From: Thermoanaerobacter kivui
Lineage (GTDB): Bacteria > Bacillota > Thermoanaerobacteria > Thermoanaerobacterales > Thermoanaerobacteraceae
Assembly: GCF_000763575.1 (NCBI RefSeq)
Contig: NZ_CP009170.1
Location: 2,195,501-2,259,500 of the forward strand
Direction of reading: 5' to 3'
Length of the DNA: 64,000 nucleotides
Shown here: piece by piece, positions 37,420-43,808 of the stretch
How positions within the stretch are numbered: the stretch's first letter is position 1
Layout: each line of letters begins with the position of its first letter
Position numbers and translations under genes: made by a program
Notes under the pieces: generated by a model
The model's input: only the letters and a program-made list of their open reading frames with translations
Told to the model about the DNA's origin: nothing
Database searches by the model: none

Positions 37420-37557
37420 AATAGGCAAATATATAAAATAAATACAAAAACTCCAGTAATAACAAGCAGAAATGGAAGAATTTCTGAAATTATAGGGGAC
37501 TACAAATACACATTTGACCCTTACAGCAAAAAACCAGCATGTCAATTCTCAAATTAA
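37420..37557 (+). pseudogene. Decayed coding fragment interrupted by a transposon end
   Basis: Open frame after a TGA at 37417 encoding PVITSRNGRISEIIGDYKYT then FDPYSKKPA before it enters the transposon end at 37540 and stops. The composition is protein-like and slightly reminiscent of Rhs/YD-repeat or polymorphic-toxin tails, but I do not recognise a family. Confidence 0.3.
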
Positions 37558-37721
37558 ATCTCTAAAGATTTTCAAATTATAATGGCATTTTTTAAGTGCA
37601 TAAAAGTATTTTTTCTCAAATTATTACAGCCTGATTAAAAATTTTTTTCACTTTCCAAAAGCATTACCGCTAAAATATGTTAATATCTGTTATTGGCAAT
37701 TTGGGTTAATTGAAGTATAAT

Positions 37722-37755
37722 AAAAAATGAGAGTAGCGAAAGCTACTACTCTCAT
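37722..37755 (-). terminator. Terminator after the transposon ATPase gene
   Basis: ATGAGAGTAG and CTACTCTCAT, perfect 10-bp stem, followed by TTTTTATTA on the minus strand. Confidence 0.85.
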
Positions 37756-38552
37756 AAACTTATTTCATTTTGTGCCTGGTATATTACTTCTTCATCTATT
37801 TCTCTTAGCCTTTTAGAATACGCATAGAGTAAAGAAGCTGTTACCAGGTTATTTATTATCCTTGGCAGCCCTTTTGTTAGAGAATATATTGCTTCATATG
37901 CTGATGGTGTAAATATATCATCCATCATTCCGGCTATTTTCATTCTTGTTTTTATATAATCTTGAATTTCTTCTTTTTTTAGCCCTTGCATCATATACTT
38001 TACGGTAATTCTTTGCCTTAGTGCACTGTTTACATTGAGAGCTAATTTGTTTCTTATGTGTGGTTGCCCCGAAAGTATCAGTATATACGGGTTTTGAGAA
38101 TCCATATTAAAGTTAAATATTATTCTCAAATCTTCGAGAACATCATTAGAAACCAGTTGTATTTCATCTAATATTATGACAGGAGTTATCTTCTGGCTAT
38201 AGTAAAGTTCTGTTATCGCTCTTTGTATCTGGTGAAAGAGCGTTACTTTTTTGTATGAGGGTGTTTCGCCTAAAATCATAGCCAATGCTTGATAGAATTC
38301 TCTCACTGTGAGCGTAGACAGAGCAAAATAACACGGCTTATACGAAGAACGGTTAAGGCTTTCAACATATTTTCTTAATGCGGTAGATTTGCCTGAACCG
38401 GCCTCACCAATGATAAGTCCTATACCTCTTGTTTCTTGTAAATATTTTAGCCTGGCATTTAATTCAGCAATGTCTTCACTTATGTATAGGTCGTTTACAC
38501 TTATCTCTTTGGAAAATGGATTAAATTTCATTCCAAAATATTGAGTGAACAT
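37752..38552 (-). CDS. TniB/ExeA-type AAA ATPase of the transposon
   Basis: 266 residues, complete. Walker A GLIIGEAGSGKSTALRKYV (about 41-59), Walker B TPVIILDEIQLVSND, sensor-1 ILILSGQPHIRNKL, arginine-finger region NSALRQRITVKYMM, and a C-terminal GLPRIINNLVTASLLYA. These are the features of ExeA/TniB/MuB-like transposition ATPases that deliver transposase to target DNA. ATG with GAGGTG upstream. Without its transposase it is probably inert unless a related copy exists elsewhere. Confidence 0.85.
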   Translation of the reverse strand: MFTQYFGMKFNPFSKEISVNDLYISEDIAELNARLKYLQETRGIGLIIGEAGSGKSTALRKYVESLNRSSYKPCYFALSTLTVREFYQALAMILGETPSYKKVTLFHQIQRAITELYYSQKITPVIILDEIQLVSNDVLEDLRIIFNFNMDSQNPYILILSGQPHIRNKLALNVNSALRQRITVKYMMQGLKKEEIQDYIKTRMKIAGMMDDIFTPSAYEAIYSLTKGLPRIINNLVTASLLYAYSKRLREIDEEVIYQAQNEISL

Positions 38553-38569
38553 TTAAAACACCTCTTTTT

Positions 38570-38722
38570 TTAATCAATGATATCATTAAAGGATATTACT
38601 GTGGGATTAGGTTTTGCAGCAAAATCCACAGTATCTTCATTTTCGTTTACAACCTTTCTGTCTTTGATATATTCTACAGGAATTTTAGCATTCTCATGAA
38701 AATTTACCTTATAAGTAGTGTC
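38570..38722 (-). pseudogene. C-terminal fragment of the transposon DDE transposase
   Basis: Frame reading YKVNFHENAKIPVEYIKDRK and later FAAKPNPTVISFNDIID, then stop at 38570-38572, 18 bases before the ATPase start. This is the position and style of a transposase C-terminus preceding its ATPase partner. The catalytic core is missing; it is joined out of frame to the DUF6431 fragment near 38720. Confidence 0.6.
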
Positions 38723-38940
38723 TCTTTTAAAGACTTTACAATCATATTGAAAGAATACTGAAAATGAGGAATACAGAAATCAGGAAGATAGGAAAGAGTC
38801 CTTTTGCACACAGGGCATATATATCTTCTAATGGTGATCTTTATGCAGACGGCTCCATCTAAATAGTAACGATGGTAAAAGCCGTGTTTTTTTAATTTCA
38901 CTTTGCATTTGCAATCAGGATGTGGGCATCTATCTTTAGG
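38704..38940 (-). pseudogene. DUF6431-like zinc-finger fragment
   Basis: Open frame after a TAG at 38941-38943: CPHPDCKCKVKLKKHGFYHR, then YICPVCKRTLSYLPDFCIPH. Paired Cys-x-x-Cys motifs fit the DUF6431 protein found as first gene of such transposons. It has no start codon, is cut at its 5' end by the transposon terminus, and at its 3' end by the deletion. Confidence 0.6.
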
Positions 38941-38957
38941 CTAAATTAATTTGAGAA

Positions 38958-39137
38958 ATGACATTGTTAAAACAAAATGATGATGGTACATGGATAGTGT
39001 ATTACCAAGATGAGAGAGGGAATAAAGATACAATAAAAACTTTTACATCAGAAGAAGATGCATGTGAATTTTTTTATAATCTTGTAACTACAAGATATGA
39101 AAAAGCAAAGCCATATATTAGGAAAAACATAGAATAA
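38958..39137 (+). CDS. 59-residue protein, possible immunity-type small protein
   Basis: ATG 38958 (inside the transposon terminal repeat) to TAA 39137. Contains NDDGTWIVYYQDERGNKDTI and TSEEDACEFFYNLV. Small acidic proteins of this look, with a G-x-W-x-V-Y-Y start and an EEDACEFFY helix, often follow polymorphic toxins as immunity proteins; that assignment is weak. The transposon end supplies the ATG, so the natural N-terminus may be lost. A terminator follows (39148-39185). Confidence 0.45.
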   Translation: MTLLKQNDDGTWIVYYQDERGNKDTIKTFTSEEDACEFFYNLVTTRYEKAKPYIRKNIE

Positions 39138-39147
39138 TATTCTAAAG

Positions 39148-39185
39148 CAGCACCATAGTATAAATTTAAGCTGTGGTGCTGTTTT
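39148..39185 (+). terminator. Terminator after the 59-residue gene
   Basis: CAGCACCA and TGGTGCTG arms with an 18-base loop followed by TTTTAG. Confidence 0.65.
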
Positions 39186-39288
39186 AGAAAGATGGGATAG
39201 TAGCACTCTATAAAGGATGGAAAAAGTCGGGAGGAGCAAGACAGATATTTATGTCCAATTCAGAAGTATTAAAGGAGGGGAAGAACAC

Positions 39289-39521
39289 ATGGTACTTAAA
39301 AGGAACAAGCTATACGAAGTAAGAGAATTAATAGAAGCACTAGACAATGTAATACCATACCTTGAAAAAGAAATAGAGAATAGAAAAAAGGCATACCAGC
39401 ATATGGAGAAGTAAGGCAGCTTGAATTTATAAAAAGAGAATTAGAAGAGTTAAGGAAAATAGCAGTAGAGAACAGATTACCACCGAAAAATAAAAGGGTA
39501 TTGCAATATCTATTGATATAG
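39289..39521 (+). pseudogene. Small helical protein split by a frameshift
   Basis: ATG 39289 with a strong AAAGGAGGGG upstream encodes MVLKRNKLYEVRELIEALDN and IPYLEKEIENRKKAYQHMEK, stopping at 39414. The neighbouring frame continues as YGEVRQLEFIKRELEELRKI and AVENRLPPKNKRVLQYLLI to TAG 39521. Together they would make one helical protein of about 77 residues with coiled-coil character. Family not recognised. Confidence 0.5.
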
Positions 39522-39576
39522 TATTAAACCAATTAATCATAATGTATCCTGGAAGACTTGAAAAATACCTATAGGT

Positions 39577-39601
39577 GGGCGAAGCCCGAAAAAATTTTTT
39601 T
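39577..39601 (+). terminator. Terminator-like hairpin
   Basis: GGGC, GAA loop, GCCC, then GAAAAAATTTTTTT. Placed after the small plus-strand genes. Confidence 0.5.
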
Positions 39602-39605
39602 CTCT

Positions 39606-39681
39606 AGGCAGGGTACCTACGTCAGGTGGCATCCATGCCTTAAGCTGCCCGCCTTCGCCATCCATGGCTTCGTCCCTGCCT
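39606..39681. other. GC-rich element with cloverleaf-like symmetry, unknown class
   Basis: AGGCAGGG (39606-39613) and CCCTGCCT (39674-39681) close a 76-base block that contains three short perfect hairpins: ACCT/AGGT, GGCA/TGCC and GCCA/TGGC, the last two with the same TCCA loop on the plus strand. It is far more GC-rich than its surroundings. It lacks tRNA invariant bases. It may be a structured RNA, a recombination site or part of a mobile repeat. Confidence 0.45.
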
Positions 39682-39687
39682 CCACCC

Positions 39688-39848
39688 TCGGTCTTGCTAA
39701 GTTTCCGGCACTCAAGTAAGAAAGTTTATAAAGCAAAAATAGAAAAAATAAGCATACTTACTTGAGTGCCGGGCCGCTTTGTAACAACTCGCTCCTTATG
39801 CAAAATATCTCCTTTACGAAAGTTTGTCTACAGTCTGAAAGGAGCAAG
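39688..39848 (-). repeat. Interspersed intergenic repeat, copy 2, with an inserted palindrome
   Basis: Read on the minus strand it carries TTGCTCCTTTCAGACTG, GACAAACTTTCGTAAAGG, AGATATTTTGCATAAGG, ACAAAGCG and CTTAGCAAGACCGA. The first and third blocks recur at 35806-35874 and the second, fourth and fifth at 29357-29442. Between ACAAAGCG and CTTAGCAAGAC this copy contains the 68-bp palindrome at 39705-39772, which copy 1 lacks. Confidence 0.55.
39705..39772. repeat. 68-bp palindrome with perfect 16-bp arms
   Basis: CCGGCACTCAAGTAAG (39705-39720) and CTTACTTGAGTGCCGG (39757-39772) around a 36-base AT-rich loop. Its position inside a repeat whose other copy is uninterrupted suggests insertion of a small mobile element. 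It is too long-looped for an ordinary terminator. Confidence 0.6.
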
Positions 39849-39873
39849 GCATAAAAATTTCACTATGTTTTTA

Positions 39874-40347
39874 CTATGTTCGCAATGTTGCTTTTAGACG
39901 ATTGGGGTTTAATAATAAATCCATAGCATCAATTATATCATTTACTACAATATCTGCATAAACTAATGCTTTCGTATAGCAACCTTCTTTGCCCAATACT
40001 GCTATAGCCAGCCTACTGTTTTTAAACATCTCTACATCATTTCGCCCATTTCCTATTACAATGGTATTTTCTTTCCCCAGTTTATCAACTATTCTTTTCT
40101 TATCTTCTGCTGCATTATCTTTATCAAATATTTCTATTTTAATCGGTAGTTCTTTGCATTGTTCTTTTACAGTTCCATACGTGTCTGATGTAAGAATATA
40201 AATGTCTACACTTTTGTATGATAACTCCTTTATTTTCTCTTTTACTCCATCGATTAAAATTCCATCTTTAGCAAGTGTCCCATTAAAATCAAAAACCAAA
40301 TTTTTTATTTCAAGGTTTTTATCTCCTGGAATATTAATCTTAATCAT
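39874..40347 (-). CDS. HAD-family hydrolase
   Basis: 157 residues. HAD motif I is VFDFNGTLAKDG (DxNGT variant of DxDGT, so the second Asp is Asn), motif II IYILTSDTYG, motif IV VIGNGRNDVEMFKNSRLAIAV. Resembles the small soluble P-type-ATPase-like phosphatases found in thermophiles. The Asn may alter the general acid and so activity. ATG near 40347; a decayed toxin-antitoxin locus lies upstream. Confidence 0.8.
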   Translation of the reverse strand: MIKINIPGDKNLEIKNLVFDFNGTLAKDGILIDGVKEKIKELSYKSVDIYILTSDTYGTVKEQCKELPIKIEIFDKDNAAEDKKRIVDKLGKENTIVIGNGRNDVEMFKNSRLAIAVLGKEGCYTKALVYADIVVNDIIDAMDLLLNPNRLKATLRT

Positions 40348-40401
40348 ATTTAATCATCCACTCATTTCATAATAATTTCACATCAGCAAAAGCACTATAT
40401 A

Positions 40402-40580
40402 TTAACCTTTATATATATCTTCTCTTGTATCAAAAGCTTTCACTTTAATAGCAAAATCAACGTTGTCAATCTCAAAAATCAATCTATAGTTTCCAACTTT
40501 TAACCTATATAAACGCTCCTTTTTAGATGTTTTTAGTTTTTTTACATCTCCCTCAAAAGGCAATCTACTGCCTTCTTTGC
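40402..40580 (-). pseudogene. RelE/ParE-type toxin, C-terminal fragment
   Basis: Frame ending TAA 40402-40404 reads RLPFEGDVKKLKTSKKERLY, RLKVGNYRLIFEIDN and later KAFDTREDIYKG, the C-terminal two thirds of a RelE toxin. The usual first 30 or so residues and a start codon are missing; the frame runs into the antitoxin gene, out of phase. A deletion seems to have joined the two genes. Confidence 0.7.
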
Positions 40581-40805
40581 TTCTTCTAAAGTTATATATT
40601 CTCCCTCGCTTTCTTTTAATAATTTTTCCTCTTCGTGGGTTATTTGTTCTACTTCTAAAGATTTATCCCAATCGTTAAATTTTTTTATAAGCTCTTTCTT
40701 TTTTTCTTTAAGATACTCAGCAAAGTCAATCACTTCAGCAATTTCCTTCTCCGTTAAAGAATCTATAATTTCATTTAATTTTTTTATCATGCTACTATTT
40801 TGCAT
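40542..40805 (-). CDS. Antitoxin-like protein (DUF2281/VapB-like), probably altered C-terminus
   Basis: 87 residues from ATG 40803-40805 with AAGGTGAT upstream. MIKKLNEIIDSLTEKEIAEV and IDFAEYLKEKKKELIKKFND are typical of DUF2281-type antitoxins partnered with RelE. The end (AKKAVDCLLREM) is encoded by DNA that also encodes RelE residues in another frame, so it is likely a junction product. Confidence 0.7.
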   Translation of the reverse strand: MQNSSMIKKLNEIIDSLTEKEIAEVIDFAEYLKEKKKELIKKFNDWDKSLEVEQITHEEEKLLKESEGEYITLEEAKKAVDCLLREM

Positions 40806-40879
40806 TTTTATCACCTTAATAAAATTTACTTTACATATATTATATCATCTTTATAATATTCTGACAACAATCCATATCT

Positions 40880-42481
40880 CTATATCAATCCTTTAACCGC
40901 TCTTGCTTTTATTATGCTATTTAATTTATTTAGAGACTCTACTGCTTCATCAGGGATTTCTTTGTCTGTGCTTACAATCATTAATGCTGTTCCATCATTT
41001 TTATTTGGGCTTACTTGCATGGTAGAAATGTTTATTCCAAAGTCTCCTAACACATTCCCTATGTGACCTATAACCCCTGGTACATCTTTATTCTTAACAA
41101 ATAGCATGTGTTCTGTAGGCTCAAAATTTACTTTATGATCCATATATTCTACAATTCTTATTTCTTCCCCATATGTGGTGCCAGCAAATTGTGTCGTTTT
41201 ACCATTGGTGTCTGTAATTTTAAGTATGATAAGGCTTGAATAGTGGTTTATTTCTTCGATTTTTCCTTCTACAACTTCTATTCCCATTTCTTTTGCCCTT
41301 AATTTTGCATTTACAACACTTACATCCTCTTCTAATACAGGCTTTAAAAATCCTTTAAGTGCATAAAGAGTTACAATTTCTGTATTAGTTCTCGAAATGT
41401 CTCCCCTATATATCACTTCAATCAATCTAACAGGAGTGTCATTTATCTGGTAATAAAGTGCTCCCATCGCTTCGGCTAATTTCATGTACGGCTTAAGCTG
41501 TGAAAATTCGTCTGATTTTACCCCTGGTAAATTTACTATATTTCCATACAGATTACTGTTTAAAGCCGAAATTACTTCTTGAGCAATGGATATACCTATG
41601 TTTTCTTGCGCTTCATAAGTTGAAGCTCCAAGATGAGGCGTAAAAACGACATTTGGTAGTTCAAGAAGAGGATTGTTAAAATCTTGATGTTCTATGTTAT
41701 ATTTTGGTTCTACTTCAAGAACGTCTAATCCTGCTGCCGCTACAATGCCCTCTTTAATGGCATTGTAAAGAGCTTTTTCATCAATGATGCCTCCTCGTGC
41801 GGCATTTACTATTCTAACTCCCTTTTTCATTTTTTTGAACTCTTTTTCGCTGAGCATTTTTTTGGTCTCTTCCGTTTTCGGAAGGTGAATTGTTATAAAG
41901 TCTGATTGCTGAAGTAATTCATCCAAAGTAACTTTTTCCACACCGTATTTTTCAAAACGGCTATCAGGCATATAAGGGTCGTAAGCAATTACTCTCATGT
42001 TGAATGCTGCCAACCTTGCAGCAACAAGGGAACCGATTCGACCCAAACCTATTATGCCTACAGTTTTTCCGTTCAATTCAACGCCTTTGAATTTATCCCT
42101 TCTAAAGTCTCCATTAAGACCAGCATGATATGCCTGCGGTATATTTCTGGCTATAGCCAGCATAAGGCCAATGGTCAATTCTGCAGCAGCTACAGTATTT
42201 CCAGCAGGAGTATTTACAACAAGAATTCCTTTTTCAGTAGCTGCTGTCACATCAATGTTGTCAACGCCATTTCCCGCACGACCTACGACTTTTAATCTTT
42301 CACCTTTTTCGATGAGTTCTCTATCTACTTTTGTAGCACTTCTAACAATAATAGCGTCATAATCTTTAATAATTTCTAAAAGCTCATCTCTTGAAATATT
42401 AGTTTTCACGTCTACGTCGGCGTGTTTTTTTAGATATTCAATGCCATTTTCTGATATTTTCTCTGTGACAATTATTTTCAA
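40880..42481 (-). CDS. serA: D-3-phosphoglycerate dehydrogenase
   Basis: First step of serine synthesis. 533 residues, the long form with substrate/NAD domains (about 1-315; GKTVGIIGLGRIGSLVAARL, PKTEETKKMLS, VVFTPHLGASTYEAQ), an ASB-type intervening domain and a C-terminal ACT domain (about 460-533, MLFVKNKDVPGVIGHIGNVL) for feedback by serine. TTG start 42479-42481 with AAGGAGGG upstream. It follows the aminotransferase gene by 13 bases, forming a serine operon. Confidence 0.95.
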   Translation of the reverse strand: MKIIVTEKISENGIEYLKKHADVDVKTNISRDELLEIIKDYDAIIVRSATKVDRELIEKGERLKVVGRAGNGVDNIDVTAATEKGILVVNTPAGNTVAAAELTIGLMLAIARNIPQAYHAGLNGDFRRDKFKGVELNGKTVGIIGLGRIGSLVAARLAAFNMRVIAYDPYMPDSRFEKYGVEKVTLDELLQQSDFITIHLPKTEETKKMLSEKEFKKMKKGVRIVNAARGGIIDEKALYNAIKEGIVAAAGLDVLEVEPKYNIEHQDFNNPLLELPNVVFTPHLGASTYEAQENIGISIAQEVISALNSNLYGNIVNLPGVKSDEFSQLKPYMKLAEAMGALYYQINDTPVRLIEVIYRGDISRTNTEIVTLYALKGFLKPVLEEDVSVVNAKLRAKEMGIEVVEGKIEEINHYSSLIILKITDTNGKTTQFAGTTYGEEIRIVEYMDHKVNFEPTEHMLFVKNKDVPGVIGHIGNVLGDFGINISTMQVSPNKNDGTALMIVSTDKEIPDEAVESLNKLNSIIKARAVKGLI

Positions 42482-42494
42482 ATTATATCCCTCC

Positions 42495-43577
42495 TTACTC
42501 CTTTATTGCGTCTTTCAGCGCCTCAAGAGTTTTAGTAAGCATTTCTTCAGTCACATAACCCATGTGACCTATTCTTATAATTTTCCCTTTTAAAGGTCCT
42601 TGCCCTCCTGTTATCAATACCCCATGTTTTTCCTTCATGTGATTTATAATCTCTGATGCTTTGTATTTTTCAGGAACTTTTATAGCAGTTATTAAATCAG
42701 AAGCTATGTCTTCTTCCGGCAACAGTTCTAATCCCAAGCTCTTTACGTATTCTCTCACTCTTTTTCCATAGGTGGCTTGCCTTTTGTATACATTATCCAA
42801 CCCAAATTCTAAAAGCATATTTGTCGCTTTTGCTACAGCCATTATTGTAGAAACAGCAGGAGTAGCAGGAGTATCGGGATTGGGTTTTAAAACACCTTCT
42901 CTTGCTTTTTTTAAGTTAAAATAATATTTTGGAAGATTAGAAGTTTCCGCCATTTTCCATGCTCTTTCACTTAAAGCAACAAAGCTAAGTCCAGGAGGGG
43001 ACATAAGACATTTTTGAGAACATGTTATTACTGCATCAATACCCCATTCGTCCATTTCAAGTGGTATGCCACCTAAAGAGCTTACAGCATCAACGATGAC
43101 TGCCACACCGTACCTATCAGCAATTTTTGCAATTTCTTTTACGTTATTTGTAACTCCTGTAGAAGTTTCATTGTGTGTGACTAAAAGGGCTTTGTAATTA
43201 CCATTTCTTAATTTGTCTTCTAATACATTAGGGTCTACGGCGTTTCCCCAGCCAAAGTCTTGAAGTTCTGCATCAAGGCCATAAGCTTTCGCTATATCAT
43301 AAAACCTCTCTCCAAAGTAACCTATACTGGCGACTAATACTTTATCACCGGTAGAAAAAAGATTTGCAATGACAGCTTCCATTCCACCTGTTCCTGATGA
43401 GGTCAAAGTTATAACTTCATTTTTAGTTTTAAATATTTCTTTTAAATTTTTATTGAGATTAGAGAATAATTCATAAAACTCTTCCGTTCTATGGTGTAAG
43501 GGTTGTGCACCTGCAACTTTTTTTACCTCCTCCGGCACCATTGTAGGCCCCGGTGTCATCAATATCATCTCTTTCAT
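42495..43577 (-). CDS. Class V aminotransferase, serine-biosynthesis type
   Basis: 360 residues. MTPGPTMVPEEVKKVAGAQP, THNETSTGVTNNVKEIAKIA, VDAVSSLGGIPLEMD and the PLP-lysine segment CSQKCLMSPPGLSFVALSER place it in the serine-pyruvate/alanine-glyoxylate group. Coupled to serA, it likely acts as the phosphoserine aminotransferase, as suggested for the equivalent gene pair in Thermotoga and archaea. It is not the canonical SerC fold subgroup, so substrate specificity is inferred. Confidence 0.85.
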   Translation of the reverse strand: MKEMILMTPGPTMVPEEVKKVAGAQPLHHRTEEFYELFSNLNKNLKEIFKTKNEVITLTSSGTGGMEAVIANLFSTGDKVLVASIGYFGERFYDIAKAYGLDAELQDFGWGNAVDPNVLEDKLRNGNYKALLVTHNETSTGVTNNVKEIAKIADRYGVAVIVDAVSSLGGIPLEMDEWGIDAVITCSQKCLMSPPGLSFVALSERAWKMAETSNLPKYYFNLKKAREGVLKPNPDTPATPAVSTIMAVAKATNMLLEFGLDNVYKRQATYGKRVREYVKSLGLELLPEEDIASDLITAIKVPEKYKASEIINHMKEKHGVLITGGQGPLKGKIIRIGHMGYVTEEMLTKTLEALKDAIKE

Positions 43578-43611
43578 CTTATCACTCCCTGTTACTAGAT
43601 ATATATTTAAT

Positions 43612-43640
43612 ATGATAAATCAATAAAGTAAAAAATGCAA
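43612..43640 (-). promoter_or_regulatory. Promoter of the serine operon
   Basis: TTGCAT (43640-43635), 17-bp spacer, TATCAT (43617-43612). No T-box or other riboswitch signature was found between it and the gene. Confidence 0.55.
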
Positions 43641-43770
43641 TAGCAAAAAATACATTTGTCCACGCAAAGTGGATATTGTTAAAAAAATATCGATTACTGA
43701 TATGCAAAAATGAAAATATATCATCCAAAAGGTAAGAATTATTAAAAATCATCCATTAAATAATTAGAAT

Positions 43771-43796
43771 AAAAAGAAAAGCGCCCATTGGGGCGC
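43771..43796 (-). terminator. Terminator after the SLH subtilisin gene
   Basis: GCGCCC, CAAT loop, GGGCGC followed by TTTTCTTTTT on the minus strand. Confidence 0.9.
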
Positions 43797-43808
43797 ATTA
43801 GCTCCATC

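Larger units (their letters stand above)
37540..38963 (-). mobile_element. Decayed transposon with terminal inverted repeats (DDE transposase / ATPase type)
   Basis: Left end TGTCAATTCTCAAATTAA (from 37540) and right end, read inward, TGTCATTTCTCAAATTAA (from 38963) match at 17 of 18 positions and start with TGT, as in Mu/Tn7/Tn552-like elements. The left end holds further copies of TTCTCAAATTA-like motif (about 37569 and 37613), as in elements with several transposase sites. Contents: DUF6431 fragment, transposase C-terminal fragment, intact ATPase. No target duplication seen. An internal deletion removed nearly all of the transposase. Confidence 0.7.

Noticed and set aside
37018-37545. 175-residue reverse-strand open frame
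   Set aside because: Composition (Phe, Cys, Ile rich), no ribosome binding site, and overlap with decayed plus-strand coding DNA; looks like a chance frame.
39606-39681. tRNA gene (76 bases, cloverleaf-like symmetry)
   Set aside because: No GTTCGAATC-like T-loop, no D-loop GG and wrong stem lengths; hairpins of 4 bp with 4-5 base loops do not form a tRNA.
43580-43770. T-box or serine riboswitch upstream of the serine operon
   Set aside because: No T-box consensus or other riboswitch core found; only a promoter and a weak hairpin.
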